From Owenia fusiformis (Eukaryota; Annelida; Polychaeta; Sabellida; Oweniidae): a DNA stretch of 64,000 nucleotides. A program made the position numbers and the translations under genes. Shown here one piece after another: positions 32,261 to 44,025 of the stretch; position 1 is the stretch's first letter; every line of letters starts with the position of its first letter. Under the pieces are notes generated by a model, which saw only the letters and a list, made by a program, of their open reading frames with translations, was not told where the DNA came from and did no database searches. The stretch spans positions 16,440,467 through 16,504,466 of the forward strand of contig CAIIXF020000002.1 of the NCBI GenBank assembly GCA_903813345.2, given 5' to 3'.

Positions 32261-34590
32261 TATTTTACAGAGAAATGAATTAAATCAGAGTGAACATATG
32301 ATTTTTATCATAGGAGAGGTGAGGGGGTTGGGCTGACAATCTGCCTTCAATCTGAAAAATCTCAGGATGAACACATTTCATACCGATTTCAGTTCATTTG
32401 AATGTGAGAGAGAAAATGCCTGGGATATAAAATGTACAGAGAGAAAATTGAGGTATGGGAGCTTTTCTGTAGTTCAGGTAATTTTCACCTGTGAGATGTA
32501 TGTTTTTCTCATTAAATGTGAAACAATTAGCTGGAATGTTTGTTATCTTTGATTTAAGAAGCAATTGGATTGTCTCAGGAATTTTATCTCCCTGTGATGG
32601 CCACCTGATTTATCATCAACTTCTGTCTGCAGGTTAAAGTCCTGTGTTTCAAAACACTAACAAAATTACCATTCCTCTTGCCCTATGTATCAGGGCTTTG
32701 TACTTTGACTGTGTAGATGAATCTAGTACATCAAATTATTGGAAAGGGTACATTCCTCTAATCTATTACTGATGATGTTACAATATTCAGGTGCTTATAA
32801 TCTTAAATGACATGAATGTCACATAGATTTTTTTGCTACTTATTGGCAGCAAAATTAATGTAGCATTGTTTTGTGATGCAAAATCTGATTTTTTCTTTAT
32901 TTTGGCATTGTTAAAGAATTTAAAGTGTAGATGACGATCAGCTCTTGCCCTTCTCTCAGCCTCTAAATGAGAATAATTGCAAATATATTGAAATGTATGA
33001 CATTGAGCTGCGAGCTGAGAGCTCAATGTTGGAAGTTGAAAAAGGGTTTCTTACTAGATAGGCTAGGGCTCCAGGTGGATTTAATGGCCAGCAGAAATTA
33101 TATGGGCACAAGATTTTTAAGTAACAGCTATGCCTATGTCTTTTTTACTACTACCCTTTCATTCAGCTTCATTTAGCTCCATTTTAGAGCAAAATCTAGG
33201 CCTGCGATTAAAAGATTGAATTATTAAAAATATATTGATAGGAAAATTGTCATATTGACCAGTATGCAAAGGCAAAACAAATAAAGCAAATATTTAGATG
33301 CACTACTCCTTTAACAACAGAATTCTATTGCTCAGACTTTGTTTAGATCTAAACCTTTTATGGTTATTTATCATCAGTTTTGTTATTTCCTTGTAAAAAT
33401 GTGAATTATAAAAATATGTTTCTATAGATTTTGAATGAATTCTCAATATTTTCAGTGAATTGGATCTGGTAATTCTGTTTCATTCTTTTTTCATTTTGTA
33501 AACTTCTTATTAATTCCTACATTTATTCCTGGATGTTTTAAAGTTGTGCAGGACAGGTTATTTTGTGAGGTTCCTGGGTTTAAAGTGATGATATGCTCTT
33601 GCTTATTCTACTCAATTTCTCTTGTAAACTTGATTTAAATATCTAATATTTTCTCAGATTTTCATATAGATTTGAGTGTTAACCAAATCCTTATATAATT
33701 CATTTCTTGATTATTTTATTTGTCCATCCTATTCTGCATTTTAAGATATGACAAATGACATTTTGTTCAAGGTTTTCACAGTTAAGGGTTCAGTTACAGT
33801 AACACACACAGGCAATCAAGTGATCTGTAACAAAGTTGTGGGAAATTCTGAACATGTAAGGTGACCATTATGTTCAACTGAAAACTTTGAATATTAACAG
33901 TTTTCAAATAACATGGGACATTTTGTACTTTTGCATTTCATGGAATGAGTATATGTGGCTGTAATGTGAATGATGTCAAACTCAATATAAGGAAGTTTGA
34001 TAAAGATGAACTCAGAGAGGATAATCTCTATGAGTTAAGATGCATCCAGGATTTCAAGCTGTACTAGTGAGGTATGAAATAATTTATAGAAGCTCAGTCT
34101 AGATTTTTGAAGGTGTTTCAATAGATACATTATGGGGAGGGGGGCCACTGTAAAGGTCCCAGGTTCTGAGATATTGAAAGGTTCACTAAAATAACTAATA
34201 TATGGTATTTTATAAATGCTCAACTAGATTCAAGTACTAAAAGATGGTAAGGTGTTAACAGGTCTTCCATTACAGGTGTGTTTACTTACCCCATACAGGT
34301 GCAATCATGTAATTAGTGAAGAATTTGAAAACAATTTTTGTGGTTCCATAAAAAGTGATAGTGTCACTTTGACTTATATAGATGAGAAAGTATCATCAAT
34401 GGAGTTGCAGAAGCATGAAATGAGACATAGTTATATATTTACATATTTTGACATTTGTATATTTTGACACTTTGGTGGTCTATACAAGACTGATGCACAC
34501 TTAATAGTAGAGATATCTCCTGTTTTTAAGATTTTTACTGTATCCTGGATCCCAAGGTACAGGTATAGATCGTGGAATTTAAATTGATAA
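32261..34590. other. Intron sequence, nothing recognised
   Basis: No supported gene. The frames at 32367-32552 and 32967-33176 lack domain similarity and paired splice signals. Confidence 0.5.
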
Positions 34591-34597
34591 GCTGTAT

Positions 34598-34655
34598 GGG
34601 TTTTACTGTACATACAGGGTTTTACTGTACACACAGGGTTTTACTGTACAAAACA
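34598..34655 (+). repeat. Three tandem GGGTTTTACTGTACA units
   Basis: A unit of about 19 bp, CAGGGTTTTACTGTACATA, is repeated three times. TTTTACTGTA is the terminal motif of the family A elements, so this may be a tandem array grown from one transposon end. Confidence 0.75.
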
Positions 34656-36788
34656 GCCAAAGGTTAATAAATCTACATACAGGAGACATCAACAAAGACC
34701 ATGTACTCGTTAGTCACAACAATGTTTGGGTTCATGGACATTTAAGGATAAGAATTTGATCCTTGTGGGGCAGAGTGAAACTGAAATACAGTAATTACAC
34801 CCTTATTATGTCATTTAGAGGTTGTCCTAGAAGTAAAGATCCTGTCCCAAAAGTCAAAATTCTTGTTCCAATTTGTTTCAGTTTTATAGGTGAAATGCCA
34901 ACAATTACAGTAATTAGTTTCTCATTATATGCCATGTTATCTAGATGTGGTTACTAGATTGATCACTAATTATTTTGGGCTTGATAGCACTTGTCAAATT
35001 AGTTACAGTGGTATCCTTTGGCAAATGCAGCCCTTATAATGTACCCCTCTTCTTATTATTATTAGTTCAAGGGACCAGAAGAGGCTAAATGATCGATTGA
35101 ATGATATTGTACTTGGGGTACTTAGAGAGGCAAGTGATGTGCAAGATCCTAGAATGACGAATCTGTAGATGATAAAAAATGGTGTTGATTAGAATATTGC
35201 ATCAATATGAGTATGTGGTATACAGACTAGATGGTGGATAATTTATTACAAAAACGCAAGAGGTATTTTTACTTTCTAAGGTAATGCTCTCTAATTGGGA
35301 GGAATGAATGTGTTTCATCCTTTAAGAGGGTTCAATTAGAAGAGCTCTACCATAGAAAGGAGAATTACATCATGTTGTTCAGGACAGATTTAAAGATTTG
35401 ATGAAATTAAATGAACGGAAACGTGTAATCATTTCCTGATAACTTTTATTTGCAGTGATTGTAAAGTTATCTGATTTAAGTCAGTACAAAGCTAAATTTT
35501 CACTTTTATTTGAATTTTGAATTAGGGTGTCATATTTCCAATCAAAAAGTCATCCTTTTACCATTTTAGTTCAATATTATTTGTGATTAAAGTGTCAGAG
35601 GATTCATGTTTCTGGATTTTAAAGGAGGTTAGCTTGGTCCCAGAATGCAAAGCACATCAATACCGATGAAAACTGTAATATTGCAAAAAGATCTCAGATA
35701 TTTGCATTCGGTTAACTTCGCTTCTTTAAAGAGAGCTTTGCATTCTTCCTTGTTCAATTGAACTTCAACTGGATGCCTTGAAAAATAATGCTGAAATTCT
35801 CAAATGGAACTGGGACTGTATTATGTAATAATATGAACAAACAAACATTCTGGGACTCTAATGCTTCAGATTTATTAGACTATTTTGCATCTAAACATCT
35901 GTCCCAAGAAAGATAATAGTCTCTTGATGTTGCTGCATATTTTAATGCTCTGAATGATTCTAGTGAATCTTAGGAATTTTAAGCATGTACTCCATTTAAT
36001 AATTTGATAACTGCAATACAATTAGATTATTCTTCAGGTATCAAAGGTGAAATATGGCATTCCTTAATATTGAATTGAAATGGAATTAATGGGCTTTGTT
36101 GAGATATGATCTTGTTTGAATTTGAAATATTTATTCTAATTGTGTCATAATATATTGCCCAGGGATGCCAAGGTCAAGGTCGGGTCAGATTTCTTTTTTG
36201 ATTTTGAAAACAAGATGTAAAACATTTGAACACAAAGCATCCGAAACAAGTATCAGTGGCATATTTTGAGAGAACTTTTTCTAACAAACAACTAAAATTA
36301 CAATATTTTAGAATTATAAGAATGCTATCATAATTATCCGTACTGTCACTTTACCTCTCTACTAATTCACCTCAATGAACTTAAAATGAATCATCAATCA
36401 GATTTGTTGAAATTGAAAAGTGAGTCCCTCTGGCAGAAAATTGCTACTGACAACCCCAAAACACAGGACAATAGAAATGAATGAACTTTTACACCTCCTC
36501 AAAAGAAATCAGTCTTCAAACAGGTCTAAAGCAAATTATGAGAGAGTGTATACAAATTCCTCCAGGGTATTCTCATGTAGTGTTTCGGTATTTTTTAAGT
36601 TAAATCTTTTGAATAATCTAAAGAACAAATTATGAATACATTTCAGAAGGAAGATATGAAGAAGTGTGACTTGTATTCATTTTTTCTTTATCCCTATTAA
36701 AGGAACAAGCCTTAATCATGCTCAAGGGAGGGTTATGCCCAAATATGGTTCATGCTGCAATACTTTAAATACAAGACTGCATACTAAT
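34656..36788. other. Intron sequence, nothing recognised
   Basis: AT-rich, no supported exon, RNA gene or repeat. Confidence 0.5.
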
Positions 36789-36935
36789 ACAGTTAAACCT
36801 GCATAAGTAGAACACCTTTGGTAACCTCTAAAAAGTGTTTTGAGGTGTTCTACTGACAGGGTTCATTTAACAATAAGTCAATAGGCTGCTGTGTCTACTT
36901 ATAGAGGTGTTTCATTTTAGAGGTTTTATTGGAGT
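36789..36935 (+). repeat. Family A repeat, copy with AGTTAAACCTGC start
   Basis: ACAGTTAAACCTGCATAAGT, GTAGAACACC and CTCTAAAAAGTG match the 18936-19119 element. The far end is decayed to AGAGGTTTTATTGG. Confidence 0.68.
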
Positions 36936-38777
36936 TGGGACCATTTTAATATGTAATATGTAGTTGAGGGAGGGGGTGATACTGAGTAGTATAGTTAATA
37001 ACTACTGTACCATAAGCAAGTATTAGTGCTTTAAATTATCTCAACAATTCTGAAGCCTTTGATCTAAGCCTATTACATATTGAACCATTTATAAGTATCA
37101 ACAAATCTGAGAAGTTTCAAATATTTTCCTATATCCTTAGATTTTCACCAGAGATTCCAATGATGCATTCTTACTCAATTTTACATAGAAAAACTATAAT
37201 GGATTTGCATATAAAATGTTCATCTGATCATACTTATTACGCTCAATTTTATGTTTTTTTATGAAATGTCTGATTTTTTGACATTTATAGATAATATAAA
37301 GTGTTGACTTCATGCCTATTTACTTTATTCCTTGCTTATTTCACTCTTCTATACTTTAATCATGACTTCTGGCATGTTATGTTTGAATGGTTTACTTATA
37401 TCTTAGCGGATAAACTCTAATCCAATAGAGAAATAACCACATAAGTTACACACAATCAAATAGAAATACCTTATGATTTCTATGAATTAGCGTTAAATTA
37501 CTGATATTGTGATTATATTAGGAGAAATACCATGGCCAGGAATTTTAATTTTTGACCTTAAGTAAAAATCTTGATTCTTTTCTTTGTTGAATAGAAAAAG
37601 AATTCCATTTTTGATTTTTAAGGTTTTCAGAGTTCTATTTCTGGTATTGGTTTTCAGAATTAAGCAAGCCCCGTGACCCCCCTCCCACTACTTGACAACA
37701 TTGGTATGAGGTAAGGGGGGTGTGTTATAAGGGGTATGAAAATCTAGAACTGATTAGTTTTTGGTAGTCTTGCTACAAGCCTTTCTGGGTGGGGGGGGGG
37801 TCCAGAGTCTTGAAAACAAAACCATTAGTAGAAATTTTCAAGGCAGTCATTTTGATTTTTAGGTACTGTATTATGCACTATGTGTCTTTATTCTCCAACA
37901 GCAAATTCTAATATGATATAAAGTATAATACATGAATTTTGAATTTGCCAATGCCATTGCATCATGTCTTTTGAAAACATACGCTGCACGATTCATTCTT
38001 TTACTCTAATTAAAAGTCATGAAATGAGATAACACCGGCACGAAAATAGCGAAAGTTATTTTGTCAAGTAGCTAAGGTCTACTTTTTTAAAGTTAGAATG
38101 ACATCTGACAGTGTTATTAATTAAAGATTAACTGGATCAATGTCATCAAATATTTGTGTAAATACGAGACTGCATTCATGTATAGTATGAGAAGGACGAA
38201 GTACTTGTACATGTAGCATTTTGGATTGTACTTACTGCATGGGGAATTTGATGATCACTGTGTATTATTGCAGATGAATTCGATATTTTAAACAAGAACA
38301 GAATTAGTAATTATAAAGAATTAAGAACTGTAGTTATGAATGATTTGAAATGTGGAGTATTTATCATACATTTTTGCGCATAATGCATAATTTAGATTTG
38401 GTTGCAGTTTGGAATTTTAAACCAATGAACATTTAGATATTTCAGGTAAGTGCATAGATGTCTCAGATAAAAAACGTTATCTTTGATAATGGGCGGAATT
38501 TTAAAATGGTCGCTATTCCTCGTAAAAAACATAATCTTTGATAACTCAAATACCAGTAGACGGATTTGGTTCAAATTTTACATGATAATGCTTAGCGATA
38601 ATATAAAGGAGCTCTCTTAGGAGGAAATTCTTGAGATGACAGCTGAATTTCAAAATAGCCTTAACTTTTCCGTAAAAAACAATCATCACCTACTGGGACA
38701 AAAGAGCTCTGTTCAAGAAGAAGTTTTCAAGATGACCGTTATTTATCAAAACATGTTTTGTTTTTTAGTTTTAGCCT
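36936..38777. other. Intron sequence with a G-run, nothing recognised
   Basis: A run of about ten G lies near 37791. No gene or defined repeat is visible. Confidence 0.5.
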
Positions 38778-38984
38778 CAGGCCCGTAGCCAGGATTTGCC
38801 AAGGGGGGGTTCAGTTTTCAAAAATTTCCAGGGGGGGTTCACATTTGACAATTTTGGCCCAAATATGGCTAAAATCACAAGAGAAGTGCTCAAAATGGTG
38901 AAAAACTGCATGATTTTGAAAAGATTTTTGGCCAGGGGGGGGGGTTCGCCCGAACCCTGCGAACCCCCCCTGGCTACGGGCCTG
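38778..38984 (-). mobile_element. CAGGCCCGTAGCC MITE, full-length, reverse orientation
   Basis: CAGGCCCGTAGCC is at both ends (207 bp). The interior is the reverse complement of the 5826-6042 copy: CAAGGGGGGGTTCAG, GACAATTTTGGCC and GTGAAAAACTGCATGATTTT. The plus-strand frame starting at 38796 translates the element and is not a gene. Confidence 0.88.
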
Positions 38985-39605
38985 CGCCTGATGTGCTGAG
39001 TTTGATTTTATACCAGATTCAGATTAACTTTTAGGATTATATACAATTGTAAGAATATGGCTTCAAATAATTTTTTTGTAAAATAATGATTGGTTGAGCT
39101 GTTGCATGAAATGGTTTATTTGTCGAAGTTCTTGATATATCTAGGGTGAAATGTTAATGCTTCCGGCTTCAACAAAATTAGTCAGTCTGACCTTGTCGAT
39201 ATACACTTAAACGTAAATGAATACCTGGACCCAGGACTTCTACTTATTTTTAAGATGGTGGAGGAATATTTTAATATCATACTTATTGCTTGTGAGTCAT
39301 CAGGCACTTGAGTATCATATGCCTCTGTATAATGGTTAATTATTAAATTATAAAAACACACAACATGTTTAAATTAATCTGTCTTCAAGATTTTGGTTGA
39401 AAATTTATTTGTAAAATGTAAATTACAAGGTTCAAATGAAGCAACTTGTAAGCCATATCTTAACTTTATTGACAAGATTACACGTGATAGATAGCTAAAG
39501 TTGAGATTTATTGTGAAAGTGAAACATCCAGGTCCTTGTTCTCATTACCAATCATAGATAAGAAAATTTATTAAAACTTTAATATGGCGATGACATCTGT
39601 AAAGT
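38985..39605. other. Intron sequence upstream (plus-strand sense) of the tRNA terminator
   Basis: Nothing recognised between the MITE and the tRNA gene. Confidence 0.5.
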
Positions 39606-39609
39606 AAAA
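39606..39609 (-). terminator. Oligo-T RNA polymerase III terminator of the tRNA gene
   Basis: Four T on the minus strand begin 6 bp after the tRNA 3' end, the usual Pol III stop signal and spacing. Confidence 0.8.
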
Positions 39610-39614
39610 CTATT

Positions 39615-39686
39615 GGGCTCGTCCGGGAATTGAACCTGGGACCTCTCGCACCCTAAGCGAGAATCATACCCCTAGACCAACGAGCC
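39615..39686 (-). tRNA. tRNA-Pro (anticodon AGG)
   Basis: The 72-base minus-strand sequence folds as a cloverleaf. The acceptor stem GGCTCGT pairs with ACGAGCC and is followed by a C discriminator. The D arm carries GGTCTAGGGGTATG. The anticodon stem CTCGC/GCGAG encloses loop TTAGGGT, so the anticodon is AGG (read as IGG after editing), decoding CCN proline codons. The T arm has the loop TTCAATT. The A box (TGGTCTAGGGG) and B box (GGTTCAATTCC) are the internal Pol III promoter, and the oligo-T terminator follows. CCA is not encoded, as expected in a eukaryote. One T-stem pair is mismatched (A opposite C in CCAGG/CCCGG), which may weaken the stem. The gene lies antisense inside intron 2 of the Shroom-like gene. 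No other tRNA was found in the window. Confidence 0.96.
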
Positions 39687-39699
39687 ATTTGCATACCAA

Positions 39700-40802
39700 A
39701 GTAAAACTTCTCATTACTTTGTAAATATTTACTTTATATGATAACTCAAAAACTAGTAAGTGATTTAAGTTGTAATTTTGTGATTTCCACTGTAAAGGTA
39801 TCATTTGCTGCAAAAAATGTTCAAATGTTGATGAGCTGTACTTAAAAGCAAGCTTATTCCTTAGGCATTGTTCAAAAAAGTTAGATGCAACTTCTATTTT
39901 CCTTAGTTATGTCATGTTTCTCTATGTATATTGGACCACCAGGAGGAACGTTTATTATTACGCACCAATTTGGAATTGGATTGTTTGACCTGCTATACAG
40001 TTACTGCAAGTAATATATTTTACAAATTAAGGAAGGGGGATTAGAATGACTTAAAATCTTTTGGACGTGTTTAGGCATTCATTGTATCAGTGTAATGAGA
40101 TGTATATCAGTATCCCGGGATCAGTATTACACTTCCTGCCTTAAAGAGAATTTAGGAAATATAAGAATTGCATTTGAAAATACAAAGGTTATTTTAACCA
40201 TTGCTAATTTAATTATCTTCGAAAAGAAATACATAATGGTAGTCAAATATTCCTTTGAAAGATGTAGCAATATATCTATGAGTGTTCAACGTTCAGATTT
40301 TTAAATTTATGATAAATGAATGCCCATGCTAGAGCCAAGTAAGATTTGAAAAATCAGCTCACTGTTAGTTCTGATTGAAACCACTGCATTCCATACTATG
40401 TTACAGTAGTTATCAAAACTGGAGGGTTTGAATTGATAAAATTAATTATATCACCATTTATCAAAGTAGTTACATGCTCTTGAGGGCTGTATTATTAGGC
40501 TGTATTATCGATTATAAGGAAAATAAGAATTGGTTCATAGTCTAAAGTACAAAATTTATACCAACAAGGATATTAACCTAAAAACTTGAGCTACATTTTA
40601 CTGGATTTTGTACTCTAATCCTACCTTCAGAAGAGAGATTCGTGCTCAGAGTGTAGAATGGTCCTACTAACCAATTGGTCACAGGGTATGGTAATGGACC
40701 ATTATTGGCATTTTCATCTTTGTCACCCTCTTTGCCACAATGGATAGGTTCACTTTGCTTTTTAAAAGAGCCTCATCAAGTCGATACACTTTCACTTTAC
40801 AG
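39700..40802. other. Intron sequence, nothing recognised
   Basis: No supported exon or repeat between the tRNA gene and the MITE fragment. Confidence 0.5.
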
Positions 40803-40909
40803 AAAAATTCCAGGGGGGCGGGACGTCACTTTGACAATTTTTGCCATGAAAAATGTTCAGAATTTTTGTCCAGGGGGAACCCCTTGAACCCCTCTGGCTA
40901 TGTGCCTGA
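40803..40909 (-). mobile_element. CAGGCCCGTAGCC MITE fragment
   Basis: AAAATTCCAGGGGGGCGGGA, TTTGACAATTTTTGCC and CCCCTCTGGCTATGTGCCTG correspond to the second copy at 38778-38984. The first terminal repeat is absent and an internal segment is shortened. Confidence 0.72.
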
Positions 40910-43369
40910 CTTTCAATCAATAAATTATTATCTAATATGAAGTAAATATCATACATTTTATTAGAAACTTATGTTATATTCTGTTTCTTATGTAACAAAC
41001 CATGAATTATTTAACCAAGTCTAGTTCATTATTTATCTGTGTAGTAATGAGTTCCACATTCCACAAGATTTGATATTATAAATAAGACCAGTGTCGGATT
41101 GAAGGTTGAACATAAAGTTCTCCTCAGTTTATATGCTTTTTGCTTATTGCGCTCCCAGCTTTATGCTTTTCTAATATGAGGAACATGTGTTATTATATTG
41201 TTTGATGTTTCTTGTATTTTTGATTATAATGATTTATGAATTTTATATTGTAAGGGCACATTCCTGAGGAATCAATACATCCAATAAGTTGTATCTGCCA
41301 TCATCATTATCATGCTCACTCATGTTAAATATCATACCAGTCTTGTGTTTTTCTCCTCAGATCTCCCCAAATTTGAATGACGCTACATATTTTCTGGTAT
41401 TTTTGTAAAATTTAGAGTGTATACTTCATGGTTACTGACTTAGTTTCTTGCCAATTCCTCTGTTTTTCTCATTATTTGGGAGTTAAAAACATGACCATTC
41501 TGGAGTTCATTGATTGGCTAACACTAAGCCACATCAGCTGGGAGTAAAAGTCTGAGTAAACAATTAATTATACAGAGGTGTACATGTACCTACTACCCTT
41601 TGCCAAAGATCAATATAACTTTATATTCCCTCTTTAAATCAGAGCTATTTGTTGGATCTAGCCTATAGCTAATCAAACGATTTAGTCAATACTAGTCATT
41701 CGTTCTATTCAATCAAACTCATGAAAGGCCATGAAAGCTATTTTTTTATTATAACTGAAAATAATTTGTGCGTTCAAGTCCAAGTCCTTATTTCATTCTA
41801 TTTCTCTCTCAAATTTGAAAAAAAATAATAGTGTTTAGTTTTTTTGTTTTCCCTGTTCAAATGTACAGGATCCGTCAATTTATTTCTTTATTCCTCACTC
41901 TATTTCACCCCCCTCACTGAAAGAAAGGTATGATTTGAAGCCATTGCAGACAACTGTTAATGTTTAGGTAATTAAGAGGTATTATGAATTAATTTCCCAA
42001 GTGATTAGTGGCTTATTAGGTTCATGGTCAATACAGAAACAGTGGTCTATCAGATAAACTTGATGAATAAGAGGGCCAATTATCTACTATCATTTAATCC
42101 ATACTTATTAATAATTAAGACCTGATTTCAAATTTCTTCATAAAAGTGATTTCATTTATAAAATCAAATAAGGTTTTAATTTTTTATTCTTGAACATTTA
42201 TTCATACATAGGGTACATTTCTGAGTTAGTTAAATATAATCAAATTTGAATTTTATTAGGAATTTATTTATCTAGCCAGACCTGTTTTCTGATCACTGTG
42301 ACCCATATACCTGCCATATTGCATTGGATTGGAGACAAAATAATATTTCATACTGGATTAAAAATCACTGATTCTATGGTTATCAGCAATGGTTGGTGAG
42401 TAATTTTACCATACACTTCTTTATGAATATCTAGTTGACAGTTTGTGTAAATTTTGTGAATATATTTAGGGTCAATGTGGTATAAATCAGGGTTAGAATT
42501 GGTCACATTTGTCCTCAGTTTGAATCAAGTTTGTGTGCATTTGTTGTTATTTTTAGCCAGACAGAAATTATCATGCAAAGACATGAATTGTGATTGTCAC
42601 TCAATAAGTCATGAATGGTAGATATTATTTGTAATTCAGAATTCAGAAAATATATAATTTATTTGGTGTTCATCTGTCATGTTTGATTGAAAGTGAAACT
42701 GCTTTTTAGTACCTGTACAGGTAAAACGGGAGTGATTCAAATTGTAAACCTGAATCTATTTTTTCACCAACTAACAATAAACCCCCACAAATCGTTCATT
42801 GGTGTTTGTATATGTCTGTATGTGTATGACTCAGTCATGTGTACTTTACACTCAGTATTTTTAAGAATTTTTCATCAACAAAAGAAGTGTCTAAGGAATG
42901 CGGAGTAAGGAAATGGTGGTTTCCCAATAAATGGATAATAATATGCTAAAATACATTGCTGTTTCATTTCTAAACATTGGATAAATCAGAACTTTGGGAA
43001 TTATATATACATGGATGAAATCATTAAAGTGGTAGCGTCATAGGGCAGATTTATACATTGTATATTTAAATTACACCTTATTTAAAATGACGTATGTTTA
43101 CACCTATAACTACTATAATACATGTACGTAAGGTAAGTGAAACAGTTTTGAATTAGACCACGAGTCGATGATGATGCATAATGAATGTTGCGCTTCCATG
43201 TTTGAATATTTTCTAAATTACGTAGGCAAGGGGATTGAGATGTAAGGGTTGGGATATAGACTGGAGCACGGCAAAAACATTTTGTGAAATTACAGTCAAG
43301 TAGAAGTCCAGATATAGCATTACTTGTTCAATATACTTACATCTTTAACTGTGTGATAATTCTGTGGTG
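40910..43369. other. Intron sequence, nothing recognised
   Basis: AT-rich DNA without supported features. The frame at 42687-42908 is not supported by splice signals or similarity. Confidence 0.5.
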
Positions 43370-43505
43370 CACATAGGTGACATAGTGTTATAGTGTCCAA
43401 CTTTTTGTGGCTGTCATTTGATCGTTGATGTCTGGAGTTCAGCAGTTGGCATTCATTATCTGTAACAAATGGCAGGTGATGACATTTTGCATGTTAATGC
43501 CTTGT
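43370..43505 (+). repeat. Dispersed repeat family B, copy 5
   Basis: GGTGACATAGTGTTATAG at the head, TTCAGCAGTTGGCATTCATT, and ATCTGTAACAAATGGCAGGT with GACATTTTGCATGTTAATGC at the tail. Confidence 0.85.
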
Positions 43506-43954
43506 TGCATAGTATGCAGTCAGTTTACCTTTACAAGTTTTACTGTTGTTTCAGTGTCTTATATGTAAATGAATGATTGAGTCTCTAAGTTATTTTTTGC
43601 AACTGTGCACCATACTGATATGTGATTGTATTATTCATAGAATGGTATTGGCTATTGTTCACATTTGCACCTCTTTCAGGGTTGTTAGCCCCAAGGGCTA
43701 TTTCAGGACATATTCATGAAATTCCTTCCAAAATTAACTTTTTTATTTTTTCATCTTTGTTATGGAAAGTAAAGCTAGTGAGATGTTTGTATATCATGCA
43801 TTGTAATTTGAACTATACCAAAATAATGAAATTGTCATAAATACAGAGAGCTAATGCCTAGAACTGAATCAAACTTTGTTTCATGATTGTAAAAATAAGT
43901 ATATTTCATAACTTATAAAAGATCCAGTGAATTGGCTTGCTGTTGGTACTCTAT
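43506..43954. other. Intron sequence, nothing recognised
   Basis: The frame at 43622-43840 has no protein features that I recognise. Confidence 0.5.
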
Positions 43955-44025
43955 TGAAGTGAACACCTGCCACTCCGAACACTTTTGTCCAGTCTAAGTG
44001 GCGTTCAGTTTAGACATGGTACTCT
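43955..44025 (+). repeat. Family A repeat, decayed copy
   Basis: GAAGTGAACACCTGCCACTC, GAACACTTTTGTCCAGTCTA and GTTTAGACATGG match the interior and right end of family A; the left terminus is gone. Confidence 0.55.

Noticed and set aside
38796-38999. Plus-strand frame starting MPRGGSVFKNFQGG
   Set aside because: It is the CAGGCCCGTAGCC MITE read in one direction; related residues occur in the other MITE copy at 5826-6042.
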